64,000 bases of DNA, from positions 1,364,001-1,428,000 of the forward strand of contig NZ_CP100470.1 of assembly GCF_030323145.1 (NCBI RefSeq), given 5' to 3'. The position numbers and the translations under genes were made by a program. Positions 55,078 to 64,000 of the stretch are shown here, piece after piece (within the stretch, counting starts at the first letter, position 1; each line of letters opens with the position of its first letter). The stretch comes from Mesorhizobium sp. C432A. Its GTDB lineage: Bacteria > Pseudomonadota > Alphaproteobacteria > Rhizobiales > Rhizobiaceae. Below the pieces are notes generated by a model that was not told the origin of the DNA, searched no databases, and saw nothing but the letters and a program-made list of their open reading frames with translations.

Positions 55078-55107
55078 AGGCGCGTGATCTCTTTCGATCA
55101 CGCGCCT
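55078..55107. terminator. Perfect 12-bp hairpin after the lipoprotein gene
   Basis: AGGCGCGTGATC (55078-55089) and its exact complement (55096-55107) around loop TCTTTC, starting 6 bases after the stop codon. No T-run follows, so it may be a Rho-assisted end or a stabilising structure. Confidence 0.7.
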
Positions 55108-55128
55108 GCTCGGGGTAGGATAACTTGA

Positions 55129-55764
55129 ATGGCATATGACAGCAAAAGACTGCTGGCTTTCTGGTTAGCCGTTGTCAGCGCTGTCGCGATAAACGCCGAA
55201 CTTTCGACTGCGGCCTTGGCCGCACCTGTAGAAGCGAAGACGATTGCCGATCACTTCTCATCGGTAAAGTCCATGTCCGGGGACTTTGTCCAGTCGGGCC
55301 CAAGAGCGGAAAGGACCAAAGGGAAATTTTTCCTCCAGCGGCCGGGCAAGATCCGGTTCAACTATGCAGGCCAATCAGGGGTCAGCGTAATTGCAGATGG
55401 AAAATCCTTGGTGGTCTATAACAAGAAGCTCAAGACATCGCGGCTTTATGCTCTCTCGAAGACGCCGCTCAAGCTGCTCCTCGACAATCAGGTCAACTTT
55501 TCCGGCAATCGCCTCAAAAGTATCAGGGACGATGGCGCCCAGGTGATCATCAGGCTGGCCGACAAGTCGGCCTTCGGCAATTCGAATATCACTATGGTGT
55601 TTGACAGGGAATCGCTCGATCTACGCAGATGGACCCTGACTGACGAGAGGGGCCTTACCTCGACAGTCACCATATCCAACGTGAAGCAGGGCGTTCGCGC
55701 TCCTGCGGGCACCTTCACTATCGACTATGCTGCAAACCGTGAATTCAACACCAAAACGAAATAG
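55129..55764 (+). CDS. LolA-like outer-membrane lipoprotein carrier, second copy
   Basis: 211 residues, intact. Sec signal peptide ending near LAAP, then KTIADHFSSVKSMSGDFVQS, FFLQRPGKIRFNYAGQ, LSKTPLKLLLDNQVNFSGNR and TFTIDYAANREF. Close paralogue of the gene at 32185, with visibly lower GC. It lies after a lipoprotein gene and before an RND pump, so it may serve lipoprotein transport if the first copy is truly broken. Confidence 0.9.
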   Translation: MAYDSKRLLAFWLAVVSAVAINAELSTAALAAPVEAKTIADHFSSVKSMSGDFVQSGPRAERTKGKFFLQRPGKIRFNYAGQSGVSVIADGKSLVVYNKKLKTSRLYALSKTPLKLLLDNQVNFSGNRLKSIRDDGAQVIIRLADKSAFGNSNITMVFDRESLDLRRWTLTDERGLTSTVTISNVKQGVRAPAGTFTIDYAANREFNTKTK

Positions 55765-55794
55765 TCGGCAGCGCCACGAACTGCCCGTGTAACA

Positions 55795-58700
55795 CTACTC
55801 GGCGGCCGTCTCGGACGGCACCTCTGCCGGTGCCGAAGACTCGGCCTCGGCATGCGGCTTGCGCCGTGAGAACAGTGACCTGAGCGTGACGTAGAACACC
55901 GGCGTCAGGAACAGGCCGACGAAAGTGACGCCCAGCATGCCGGAGAACACCGCGGTGCCAAGCGACTGGCGCATTTCCGCGCCCGGGCCCGTCGCGATCA
56001 TCAGCGGCACGACGCCGAGGATGAACGAGAAGGCGGTCATCAGGATCGGCCGCAGCCTGAGCCGGCAGGCTTCGACGGCAGCCTCGGCCGCCGACAGGCC
56101 GCGTTCCTGGGCCTGCCGCGCGAACTCGACGATGAGGATCGCGTTCTTGGCGGCAAGTCCGATCAGCACGATGAGGCCGATCTGCACGAGGATGTTGTTG
56201 TCCAGCCCTCGGAACGACACGCCGAGCAACGCCGCGAGCACGCCGAGCGGCACCACCAGCACGATGGCGAACGGCAGCACCCAGCTTTCATATTGCGCCG
56301 CCAGCGCCAGGAACACGAACAGCACCGAAAGTCCGAAGATATAGACAGCGGCATTGCCGGTGTTACGCTCCTGATAGGCGAGCTCGGTCCATTCGTAGGA
56401 GGTACCGGCCGGCAACGTCTGTGCCGTGATCGCTTCCATCTCGGCAAGCGCATCGCCGGTGGAAACGCCGGGCGCGGCGTTGCCCTGCAGCGGCACCGAG
56501 ACGTACATGTTGTATCGCTGGACCAGCGCCGGGCCGGTGACGTCGCGGATCTCGATCAACGTGCCCAGCGGAACCAGCGCGCCGGTCGCCGAGCGCACCT
56601 TCAGCTTCAAGATGTCGGCGCGATCGAGGCGGAACGCCTGGTCGGCCTGCGCGCGCACCTGGTAGACGCGCCCGAAAGCGTTGAAGTCGTTGACGTAGGC
56701 GGTACCCAGATTGATAGACAGCGTCTCGAAGATGTTGGGGATCGGCACGTTCAGGATGCGCGCCTTGTCGCGATCGATCGCCAGGAAGAATTGCGGACTG
56801 GACGCGGAGAAGGTGGTGAACACGCCGGTCAGCCCCGCCGTCTTGTTGGCCTTGCCGGCAATTTCATAGGCAAGCGCCAGGATCTGCCGCATGTCGGCGC
56901 TGTTGCGCTCCTGGATCTGCAGCTTGAAGCCGCCGGCATTGCCGACGCCGCGGATCGGCGGCGGCGGCAGTGCGATAATGAAGGCTTCCTTGATGCTTTG
57001 CAGGCTGCCGAACAAATTGCCGATGACCTGGGTCGCGGACTGGCCGGCTTCCAGTCGCTCGTCAAACGGCTTGAACCTGGCGAAGATCACGCCCGCGTTG
57101 CTGGCATTGGTAAAGGTGGCACCGGAGAAGCCGGCGAAGGCGACCGCGTAGTCGACGCCCGGCGTTTTCTGGATGATCTGCGACGCCTGCTGGATGACGG
57201 CATCGGTCCGCGATAGCGAGGCGCCGTCCGGCAACTGGACGACGACGATCGCATAGCCCTGGTCGAGCGACGGAATGAAACCGCGCGGCACCGTCTGAAC
57301 CATATAGACAGTGGCGTAGATGAGGGCCGCGAAAACGGCCAGCGTGGCGGCGATCGCTATTCGCGAGCCGACCAGCACGCGCACGATGCTCGAATACCAA
57401 TGGGCGACCTTGTCGAAGCCGCGATTGAAGCCGTCGGCGAGCGCCCGTCCGAACCGCGCCAGGAAAAAGCGCGGCGGCGCCGCAGCAGTGTGGTGCGGCT
57501 TGAACAGCAGCGCGGCCAAGGCCGGCGAGAGCGTCAGCGAATTGAATGCCGAGATCGCCGTCGACACCGCGATGGTGATCGCAAACTGCAGGTAGAACTG
57601 CCCGGAAATGCCGGGAATGAAGGCTGTCGGCACGAACACCGCTATCAGCACCAGCGAGATCGCGATGACCGCCGTTCCGACTTCGTCCATGGTCAGGTGC
57701 GACGCCGGATTGGGCGCCAGCCCGCTGGCGATATTGCGCTCGACGTTCTCGACCACGACGATCGCATCGTCGACGACGATGCCGATGGCCAGCACGAGGC
57801 CGAACAGCGTCAGCATGTTGAGGGAGAAGCCGGCGGCGTAAAGCACCGCCAGCGTGCCGATCAGCGACACCGGGATCGCCACGATCGGCACGATCGCCAT
57901 GCGCCACGATTGCAGGAAGACGATGATGACGATGATGACCAGCACCATCGCCTCGAGGATCGTCTTGTAGACCTCCTGGATCGACTCGGCGACGAACTCG
58001 GTCGGATTGTAGACGATGTCGTAGCTCAACCCCTTCGGGAAGTCCTGGGAAAGCTCCTTCATCTTGTCCTGGATCTCCGCGGCTGCGGCGAGCGCATTGG
58101 TGCCTGGCCGCTGGAAGATGGCGAGCGCCACCGCCGGTTTGCCGTTGAGATAAGAGTTGGTGACGTAATCCTTGGCGCCGAGCTCGATGCGCGCCACGTC
58201 CTGCAGCTGGATCAGGCGGCCGTCTTCGGCCGATTTGACGATCACGTATCGGAAGTCGCGTGCGTCGTTGAAGCGGCCTTGCGTGGTGACCGTGTACTGG
58301 AACGCCGTGCCGGTATTGGTCGGCGGCGCGCCGATGGAGCCGCCCGACACCTGGACGTTCTGGTCGCGCAGCGCCTGCACCACATCGCCCGAGGTCATCC
58401 CCAGGGCGGACAGTTTTTCCGGATCGAGCCAGATGCGCAGCGAATATTCGCGTTCGCCAAAGATGATGAGGTCGCCAACGCCGTCCAACCTGAGCAATAT
58501 GTCGCGCACCCGCGAGCGGGCGTAGTTCGAGACGTAGAGCTGGTCGTAGGTATTGTCGGGCGACAGCATGTGCACGACCATCATCAGGTCGGGCGAGCTC
58601 TTGATGGTGGTGATGCCGAGGCGGCGGACTTCTTCGGGCAGGCGCGGCTCGGCGACCGAGACGCGGTTCTGTACCAGCACCTGCGCCTGGTCGAGATCGG

Positions 58701-58998
58701 TGCCCAGCTTGAAGGTGATGGTCAGCGCCATCGCTCCGTCGCCGGACGAATAGGACGACATGTAAAGCATGCCCTCGACGCCGTTGATCTCCTGCTCGAT
58801 CGGCGTTGCCACCGTCGCTGCGACCGTCTCGGCGTCGGCGCCCGGGTACTGGGCGCGAACGACGATGGTCGGCGGCGCGATCTCGGGATATTGCGCGATC
58901 GGCAGCTGGGTATAAGCAATCCCGCCGAGGATCAGGAGGACGATCGAAACCACCGATGCGAAGATCGGACGGTCGACGAAGAAATGGGCGAACCTCAT
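55795..58998 (-). CDS. RND multidrug efflux transporter (HAE1, AcrB-like)
   Basis: 1067 residues, full length. MRFAHFFVDRPIFASVVSIV opening, GVVDDA-type proton-relay GLVLAIGIVVDDAIVVVENV with the Asp pair, and LAAKNAILIVEFARQAQERG in the second half with the Lys. Twelve membrane segments in two halves with large periplasmic loops (PN1-PC2). Resembles Brucella BepE/BepG. The ATG overlaps the adaptor gene stop by 4 bases; no outer-membrane TolC gene is adjacent. Confidence 0.96.
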   Translation of the reverse strand: MRFAHFFVDRPIFASVVSIVLLILGGIAYTQLPIAQYPEIAPPTIVVRAQYPGADAETVAATVATPIEQEINGVEGMLYMSSYSSGDGAMALTITFKLGTDLDQAQVLVQNRVSVAEPRLPEEVRRLGITTIKSSPDLMMVVHMLSPDNTYDQLYVSNYARSRVRDILLRLDGVGDLIIFGEREYSLRIWLDPEKLSALGMTSGDVVQALRDQNVQVSGGSIGAPPTNTGTAFQYTVTTQGRFNDARDFRYVIVKSAEDGRLIQLQDVARIELGAKDYVTNSYLNGKPAVALAIFQRPGTNALAAAAEIQDKMKELSQDFPKGLSYDIVYNPTEFVAESIQEVYKTILEAMVLVIIVIIVFLQSWRMAIVPIVAIPVSLIGTLAVLYAAGFSLNMLTLFGLVLAIGIVVDDAIVVVENVERNIASGLAPNPASHLTMDEVGTAVIAISLVLIAVFVPTAFIPGISGQFYLQFAITIAVSTAISAFNSLTLSPALAALLFKPHHTAAAPPRFFLARFGRALADGFNRGFDKVAHWYSSIVRVLVGSRIAIAATLAVFAALIYATVYMVQTVPRGFIPSLDQGYAIVVVQLPDGASLSRTDAVIQQASQIIQKTPGVDYAVAFAGFSGATFTNASNAGVIFARFKPFDERLEAGQSATQVIGNLFGSLQSIKEAFIIALPPPPIRGVGNAGGFKLQIQERNSADMRQILALAYEIAGKANKTAGLTGVFTTFSASSPQFFLAIDRDKARILNVPIPNIFETLSINLGTAYVNDFNAFGRVYQVRAQADQAFRLDRADILKLKVRSATGALVPLGTLIEIRDVTGPALVQRYNMYVSVPLQGNAAPGVSTGDALAEMEAITAQTLPAGTSYEWTELAYQERNTGNAAVYIFGLSVLFVFLALAAQYESWVLPFAIVLVVPLGVLAALLGVSFRGLDNNILVQIGLIVLIGLAAKNAILIVEFARQAQERGLSAAEAAVEACRLRLRPILMTAFSFILGVVPLMIATGPGAEMRQSLGTAVFSGMLGVTFVGLFLTPVFYVTLRSLFSRRKPHAEAESSAPAEVPSETAAE

Positions 58999-60209
58999 TG
59001 CTGCAACCCGGCGGTCTCGACCTTGGGCGGCAACGTCACCATCTCGACTTTCACCTTGGTGCCGGGCCTGGCGTGCATCAGCCCGTTGACGATGATCGTC
59101 TCGTCGCCGGTCAGGCCCGCGCGGATCACCCGGTAGCCGTCGAGAAGCGGGCCGGTGCGCACGGGCTTCGCCGACACCATCCCGGCCTCATCCACCAGGT
59201 ACACGATGCGGCGATCCTGATCGGCGCCGACCGCCTCGTCGGGCACCAGGACGCCGCTATGCGGCAGCGACCCCGGCACGTTGATGCGCCCGAACATGCC
59301 TGGCTGGAGAACGCCGTCGGCGTTGGCAAACCTTGCACGCACCCGCATGGTGCCGGTCGCGTTGTCGATCCGGTTCTCGGCAAAATCGAGCTTGCCCTTG
59401 AATACCGCCTCCGCGCGGTCGGCGACGCGAACCACCACCTCGAGCCCGCCGGCGCCTTCCTGCATGCTGCCGCCGCGCTCCTTCGCGTCGCGTGCGTAGC
59501 TGAAATACAGGCGCTCATCGACGTCGAAATAGAAGTCGATCGGATCGCGCGTGACGATAGTCGTCAGCAAGGTGGAATCCGGCTGCACGAGGTTGCCGAC
59601 CGACACCAGCCGGCGGTCGATGCGGCCGGACAAGGGCGCCTTGATCTCGGTGAACTCCAGGTTCAGGTTGGCCGTCGTCAGCGCAGCCGTCGCGCCTTGC
59701 ATCTGCGCCTGCGCCGAAAGGTATTCCCGCCGACGGTCGTCGACCGTCGCGGCCGAGATATTGCCGGTCTTGGCGAGTTCATCGGCGCGATCCAGCTGCA
59801 TCTTGGAGAATTCGAGCAGGGACTTGGCGACGTCTACTTGCGACTTGGCGGCATCGTAGGCCGCCTGGTACGGACGCTGGTCGATGGTGAAGAGCAGGTC
59901 GCCCTTGTTGACCAGTGCGCCGTCCTGGAAGCTGATCTTGTCCAGATAGCCGCTGACGCGCGAACGGATGGCGACCTCGTCGACGGCTTCGAAGCGCCCG
60001 ACGAACTCGTCGTCTTCGACGATTTCACGCACCACCGGCTTGGCCGCCGTCACCACCGGCAGTTGCTGGTCCTGCGCAAACGCGTTGCTGCTGAAAGCCA
60101 TGCCGAGCAGGAATGCCACTGGGACGGCGGAGCGGGCCAGCCAGCCGACCGATCGGCTGGGTCGCCCGCTTGCGTCGCGATGCGATTGCCGATTCCCTGA
60201 AGTGTCCAT
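58995..60209 (-). CDS. RND efflux periplasmic adaptor (membrane fusion protein)
   Basis: 404 residues. Signal peptide to about residue 45 (AFSSNAFAQDQQ), without a lipobox Cys. Barrel-sandwich lipoyl halves (VAIRSRVSGYLDKISFQDGA and LNLEFTEIKAPLSGRIDRRL) around a coiled-coil hairpin, then the beta-barrel DPIDFYFDVDERLYFSYARD. Links the RND pump to a TolC-type channel. First gene of the pair; no dedicated regulator lies beside it. Upstream 60210-60462 shows no gene. Confidence 0.94.
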   Translation of the reverse strand: MDTSGNRQSHRDASGRPSRSVGWLARSAVPVAFLLGMAFSSNAFAQDQQLPVVTAAKPVVREIVEDDEFVGRFEAVDEVAIRSRVSGYLDKISFQDGALVNKGDLLFTIDQRPYQAAYDAAKSQVDVAKSLLEFSKMQLDRADELAKTGNISAATVDDRRREYLSAQAQMQGATAALTTANLNLEFTEIKAPLSGRIDRRLVSVGNLVQPDSTLLTTIVTRDPIDFYFDVDERLYFSYARDAKERGGSMQEGAGGLEVVVRVADRAEAVFKGKLDFAENRIDNATGTMRVRARFANADGVLQPGMFGRINVPGSLPHSGVLVPDEAVGADQDRRIVYLVDEAGMVSAKPVRTGPLLDGYRVIRAGLTGDETIIVNGLMHARPGTKVKVEMVTLPPKVETAGLQQ

Positions 60210-60462
60210 TTGCGTCCCCGCTAGCTGGACCCGGAGGTCGGGTGGTTCTCTTCTATATTTAAGGTTTCTCGTCGAGACCAGAGCACTGCAGTATTGTGCA
60301 TGGCAACATAATCATTTTCCATATGGACTGAAATGTCCACCCTGTGGCTGCCCCGCCATCTGGCTAGTTCGCCCAGAACCGGCCCATCCGCTTCCGGCCC
60401 ATCTCAGCCGTCATCGGCGCAAGCTGATTTGGACCGAGCGCCGGATCCTGCGGCTTACTCGA

Positions 60463-61704
60463 TCAGTTGCGGCTGTTGAGATGCCGCACCCTTCGCAGTT
60501 GCGGAAACAGCACCGCCCACAGTCCGGCGACGGCAATCGCACCGACGCCGCCGATCACCACCGCCGGCACGGTGCCGATCAGCGCCGCCATGGTGCCGGC
60601 GCGGAACTCGCCGACTTCGTTGGAGGCGCCGACGAAGACCTGGTTGACGGCGTTGACGCGGCCGCGCACCTCGTCGGGTGTCCACAGCTGGATCAGCGTC
60701 TCCCTGATATAGACGCTGAACATGTCGGTGGCGCCGAGGCCGGCAAGGGCCAGGATCGACATCCAGGTGATGGTCGAGACGCCGAACAGCACGGTGAAGG
60801 CGCCGAACCCGGCGACGAAGCCGAGCATGATCTTGCCGGCACTGTCGCGCAGCGGATGCCCGGCAAGCCAGACCGCGACACAGATGGCGCCGATGCCGGG
60901 CGCCGAGCGCAGCAGGCCGAGGCCCCACGGGCCGAGTTCCAGAATATCGCGGGCATAGACCGGCAGCAGCGCCGAGGCACCGGACAGAAGCACGGCGAAG
61001 AGGTCGAGCGAGATGGCGCCCAGGACGATCTTCTCGCTCCAGATGTATCGGAAGCCGGCAAACAGCGTCTCCATCGTCGGCTTGTCGGTGGCGCTCTGCT
61101 GGGCCGGTTTCGGAATGGTGAAGATCAGCAGACCGGCCACCAGCATCAGCACGGAGGCAACGGCGTAAGCGGCTTCGGCCGAGACGCCATAGAGCAGGCC
61201 GCCGGCGACCGGGCCGACAATGGTCGCCGTTTGCCAGGCGGACGAGTTCCAGGCGATCGCATTGCCGAAATCTTCCGGCGGAACAAGGTTGGCGAACAGC
61301 GACGACGAGGCCGGCCCATAAAAAGCGCGCGCCAGGCCGAACATAGCCAGCACGATGAAGATCGGCAGCGGGCTGACGAGACCGCGCAGCGTGAAGTACA
61401 ACAGGACAAGCGCACAACCTGCCTCGACTACCGTCGCCAGCGCCATGATCAGGCGGCGGCCGAAACGGTCGGCGACAACGCCGGTGACCAGCACCAGCAG
61501 CAGCGACGGCAGGAACTGGACGATGCCGACAATGCCGAGATCGAAGGGATCGCGCGTCAGATCATAGATCTGCCAGCCGACGGCGACGGACACGATCATG
61601 GTGGCGAAGGTGGTCAGGAAACGCGCCGCCCAATAGCTCAGGAAGGAGCGATGGCGGAAGGCGGCGTAACGCCGGTCAGGCGGTGTATGGGAATGGGATG
61701 TCAT
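60463..61704 (-). CDS. MFS transporter (EntS/DHA3-like)
   Basis: 413 residues with twelve membrane segments. The A-motif-like region VVADRFGRRLIMALATVVEA lies between segments 2 and 3, and the family's AFYGPASSSLFANLVPPEDF and DEVRGRVNAVNQVFVGASNE are typical of DHA3 drug/siderophore exporters. Start ATG 61704 (MTSHSHTPPDRRY). Substrate unknown. Confidence 0.92.
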   Translation of the reverse strand: MTSHSHTPPDRRYAAFRHRSFLSYWAARFLTTFATMIVSVAVGWQIYDLTRDPFDLGIVGIVQFLPSLLLVLVTGVVADRFGRRLIMALATVVEAGCALVLLYFTLRGLVSPLPIFIVLAMFGLARAFYGPASSSLFANLVPPEDFGNAIAWNSSAWQTATIVGPVAGGLLYGVSAEAAYAVASVLMLVAGLLIFTIPKPAQQSATDKPTMETLFAGFRYIWSEKIVLGAISLDLFAVLLSGASALLPVYARDILELGPWGLGLLRSAPGIGAICVAVWLAGHPLRDSAGKIMLGFVAGFGAFTVLFGVSTITWMSILALAGLGATDMFSVYIRETLIQLWTPDEVRGRVNAVNQVFVGASNEVGEFRAGTMAALIGTVPAVVIGGVGAIAVAGLWAVLFPQLRRVRHLNSRN

Positions 61705-61862
61705 TGATACAGGCCCCGTTGCTTGCATTGGCCGGCGGGGCACTTCCCGGAAATGGGCGCTGTTCCGGCCAATGAAACTTATCAAAGTTCGGGGCGCGTA
61801 TGCGTGAAAATCGGGCCTGGATCAAGTGGTTTTCCAGCCGCTCGCCCGATTGCACGCGGACG

Positions 61863-62963
61863 TTACTGCCTCAGCGCGGCGGTGATGGCGTCGAGGCCGC
61901 CCTGTAATTCCGCCTCTTTCGGCCAGCCGAAACCGACGCGGAAGAAGCGCTTGGGCATATCGAACCAGTGGCCGGGACCGACATAGGTGCCGTGGTTTTC
62001 CAAGAGATTGACGTAGAAACGGTCGAGGTCGAAGTCTGGACTGACATTGAGCCTTGGAAATCCGACGACGCCGCCTTGTGGCCGCACCCAGTCGACCAGC
62101 GGCTCGCGGTCGATCCAGTCTTGCACGATGTCGCGGCGTTTCGCCATCTCGGGCAGCAGCGCGCCCAAGAAAGCGTCGCGGCGCCCCAGCATGCCGCGCG
62201 CAATGCCTTCGTCGATGACGCTGCCGCAAATGCCGATCTGCTCCTTGGCGGCGAGGAAGCGCTCCTGCAGTTCGGCATCGCTGGTGATCAGCCAGCCAAT
62301 GCGGATGCCGGGAATGCCGAAGGCTTTCGACAGCGACGAGACGCTGATCGCTTTGGGGCTGAGAGAAGCCGCCGCCGGCAGGCGCTGTCCATAGGAGAGG
62401 TCGCGATAGGTCTCGTCGACCAGCAGATGGCAGCCGCTCGCTTCGGCCAGCGCAATCAGCGCGTCGAGATCGGCCCGGCCCATCATCGTGCCGGTCGGGT
62501 TGTGCGGGCAGGTGACGCTGATCAGCTTGGTGTTCGGTTGCATGCTGGCGGCGACGCGGCCGAAATCGATGGCAAAGCCTGCGTCGAAATCGAGATCGAC
62601 ATAGGAGATGGCGCAGCCGATCGCCTTGGGGGTCTCGATGTTGGTGGCGTAGTTCGGCCGGACGACGACAAGGTGGTCGCGCTCCGACAGAAGCGAGGTC
62701 GAAATGATGAAGAGCGCGCCCGCCGCACCGGCGGTCACAAGAACATCGTCAGGCGAAATGCCGGAATCCTGCGCCGCGATCAGCGCCCGCAACTCCTTGT
62801 CGCCGCGATGCTCGCCGTAGAACAGCGTGAGATCCGGCAGCGACAGGCCGACGTCGGAGAGTTTCTGATCGGCGATCGAGCTTTCGGAGAGATTGAACCG
62901 AATGCGATCGTAGCCGTATTCCTCCGGCGCCTCTTTCTCGATCACCATTCTGGCGTAGTTCAT
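61863..62963 (-). CDS. Class I/II PLP-dependent aminotransferase
   Basis: 366 residues. Cofactor sites: TAGAAGALFIISTSLLSERD, ISVTCPHNPTGTMMGRADLD, HLLVDETYRDLSYG and the PLP Lys in SVSSLSKAFGIPGIRIGW, with a final FFRVGFGWP Arg for the substrate carboxylate. Start ATG 62963 with GGGGGAG upstream. Substrate not evident; 160 bases from MFS gene, same strand. Confidence 0.93.
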   Translation of the reverse strand: MNYARMVIEKEAPEEYGYDRIRFNLSESSIADQKLSDVGLSLPDLTLFYGEHRGDKELRALIAAQDSGISPDDVLVTAGAAGALFIISTSLLSERDHLVVVRPNYATNIETPKAIGCAISYVDLDFDAGFAIDFGRVAASMQPNTKLISVTCPHNPTGTMMGRADLDALIALAEASGCHLLVDETYRDLSYGQRLPAAASLSPKAISVSSLSKAFGIPGIRIGWLITSDAELQERFLAAKEQIGICGSVIDEGIARGMLGRRDAFLGALLPEMAKRRDIVQDWIDREPLVDWVRPQGGVVGFPRLNVSPDFDLDRFYVNLLENHGTYVGPGHWFDMPKRFFRVGFGWPKEAELQGGLDAITAALRQ

Positions 62964-63096
62964 GGCTGCTCCCCCGAAGTCCTGACACTCAGAGGTACAA
63001 GCCATAAAAGCACGAAGCCTGCCAAGGCTCATTCGCCGGCAGGCTTCTGTTCCAGTCGTCCAAACGATTGGCTCAGGGCCGAGGCGCTGATCCCAC

Positions 63097-63561
63097 TCAG
63101 GCCGGAACTTTGGCCTTCCGACCCTTGGCTTTCGCCGGCGCGGCCACTGCAGCCTTGCGGCCGAGGCCGATCGACTTGGCCAGCTCGGAGCGCGACGCCG
63201 CGTAGTTGGGGGCAACCATCGGATAGTCGGCCGGCAGGCCCCATTTGGTACGATAGGCTTCCGGCGTCAGGTTGAAATGGACGCCGAGATGGCGCTTCAG
63301 CGATTTGAATTTTTTGCCGTCCTCGAGGCAGATGATGTAATCCGGCGTCACCGACCGCTTGGGATTGACGGCCGGGATCTGCGGCGCCGCCACTGGGGCC
63401 GGCGGCTGGCTGAGCCCTCCGATCGACGCCGCAACGCTGGCGATGAGATCGCTCAGGCCGGCAACGGGCAAGCGGTTCTTCTCGACGTAAGCGGACACGA
63501 TATGGGCGGTAAGCTCGAGCAGGTCGATGTCCTTGTCAGAGTCGTTGCTGTCGTCGGCCAA
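63097..63561 (-). CDS. mucR: MucR/Ros-family transcriptional regulator
   Basis: 154 residues. Ros/MucR zinc-finger-like region PDYIICLEDGKKFKSLKRHL with GVHFNLTPEAYRTKWGLP; the Cys-x-x-Asp form is the MucR variant. N-terminal helix region LLELTAHIVSAYVEKNRLPV supports oligomerisation. Controls exopolysaccharide, motility and symbiosis genes in rhizobia. TTG start at 63561 behind GGAGAGA; the C-terminus is a basic Ala-Lys tail typical of Mesorhizobium copies. 133 bases from aminotransferase. Confidence 0.94.
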   Translation of the reverse strand: MADDSNDSDKDIDLLELTAHIVSAYVEKNRLPVAGLSDLIASVAASIGGLSQPPAPVAAPQIPAVNPKRSVTPDYIICLEDGKKFKSLKRHLGVHFNLTPEAYRTKWGLPADYPMVAPNYAASRSELAKSIGLGRKAAVAAPAKAKGRKAKVPA

Positions 63562-63775
63562 TTTATCTCTCCGTCGCTAGGGGGGTGGCGGAAACTCCCA
63601 GAGTGGTCCCAGCGGAGCCGGAAATCCGCTCTAGTCATTTGTCTTGCCGCATATGTGCGGTTGCGCCAGATGATTCCATCCGGTGCCACCGATCTAATCG
63701 CCAAATCTGCGTAACGCAATGACTTCGTATCGCGCCACACGTCATTTTGAACAACTATACTGAATTTTAATACTA

Positions 63776-64000
63776 TCAGACGATCAGCGCCTTGTCGCGC
63801 CATAGTCGAAAACCGCCCTCGAAAGCGCGCGTATTGTCGCCGCGCCTGGATGTGGCGGGCAATTCATCCAGTCTGTCGACATTGCCGCCGCCGATGACGA
63901 CATAATCCGGCTGCAGCGCCGCACGCAGCCGCTCGACGACGTCGAAAACGTATTTGCGCCATTTTTTCTTGCCGTATTTCTCCAGGCCGCGCTCGCCGAC
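63776..64000 (-). CDS. ROK/polyphosphate-glucokinase-like protein (3' end)
   Basis: Only the last 74 codons are inside the window; the gene runs off the right edge. The translated end contains KYVFDVVERLRAALQPDYVV, IGGGNVDRLDELPATSRRGD and NTRAFEGGFRLW, the pattern of polyphosphate/ATP glucokinases of the ROK family. Stop TGA at 63776-63778. It is too partial to name the substrate. Confidence 0.75.
   Translation of the reverse strand, partial: VGERGLEKYGKKKWRKYVFDVVERLRAALQPDYVVIGGGNVDRLDELPATSRRGDNTRAFEGGFRLWRDKALIV

Noticed and set aside
57400..59136. 578-codon plus-strand open frame opposite the RND pump
   Set aside because: Antisense shadow with Asp/Arg/His-rich low-complexity translation.
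63453..63803. Minus-strand open frame spanning the mucR start
   Set aside because: Overlaps mucR in another frame and the end of the ROK-like gene; no motif.

Overview
The window looks like chromosome from a Rhizobiales alphaproteobacterium, most likely Mesorhizobium or a close relative. The reasons are high GC with NNC/NNG codon bias, a MucR/Ros-type regulator, the sdhCDAB order, glnK-amtB behind a sigma-54 promoter, a CenR/OtpR-type response regulator beside a cyclic-nucleotide-binding protein, the hemC-hemD-Mic60-HemY cluster facing tsaD-gpsA, and several palindromic intergenic repeats of the kind scattered through rhizobial genomes. The assignment rests on recognition, not on a search.

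Layout. 1-10.5 kb: 3' part of leuC, a diguanylate cyclase, two small envelope proteins, the succinate dehydrogenase operon, a frameshifted RlaP-type nucleotidyltransferase coupled to a YceH-type protein, an OsmC protein and a DGPF/YCII protein coupled to a tiny membrane protein. 10.5-21.9 kb: a nine-gene minus-strand operon (sugar-binding protein, ABC ATPase, permease, SorC-type regulator, aldo/keto reductase, GlpD-like dehydrogenase, class I aldolase, FGGY kinase, GMC oxidoreductase). It reads as a complete uptake-phosphorylation-oxidation-cleavage pathway for an unidentified polyol or sugar. Its promoter is bracketed by two identical inverted-repeat operators. 22-24.8 kb: a TerB-like gene and plsY split by an IS256-family element with an 8-bp target duplication. 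24.8-39.5 kb: UbiH-type hydroxylase, tesB, glnK-amtB, ftsK (with a CtrA-like box upstream), a LolA-like gene, xthA between two large hairpin repeats, the cNMP-binding protein/CenR pair next to an L,D-transpeptidase, a heptanucleotide tandem repeat, DUF1127/LysR, DUF1761, and methyltransferase-EVE-YciI.

39.5-46.3 kb: a more AT-rich island of surface-glycan genes (two GT2 glycosyltransferases, GtrA, two methyltransferases, a GT-C-like membrane protein). It sits between gpsA and yciI, which I remember as neighbours in related genomes. 46.3-53.9 kb: gpsA and tsaD on the minus strand, facing hemC, hemD, a Mic60/mitofilin homologue, HemY-type TPR protein and a TerB protein. 53.9-64 kb: a glutamine amidotransferase, a glycine-zipper lipoprotein, a second LolA-like protein, an RND efflux pump with its adaptor, an MFS transporter, an aminotransferase, MucR, and the 3' end of a ROK/polyphosphate-glucokinase-like gene.

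A notable property is the number of broken genes. Besides plsY::IS, six genes (RlaP, GMC, tesB, LolA, hemD, Mic60) carry one single-base frameshift each, and in all six the conserved C-terminus continues in another frame. Four of the six lie at short homopolymer runs, so sequencing or assembly indels are at least as likely as real decay. No tRNA, rRNA or CRISPR array was recognised.
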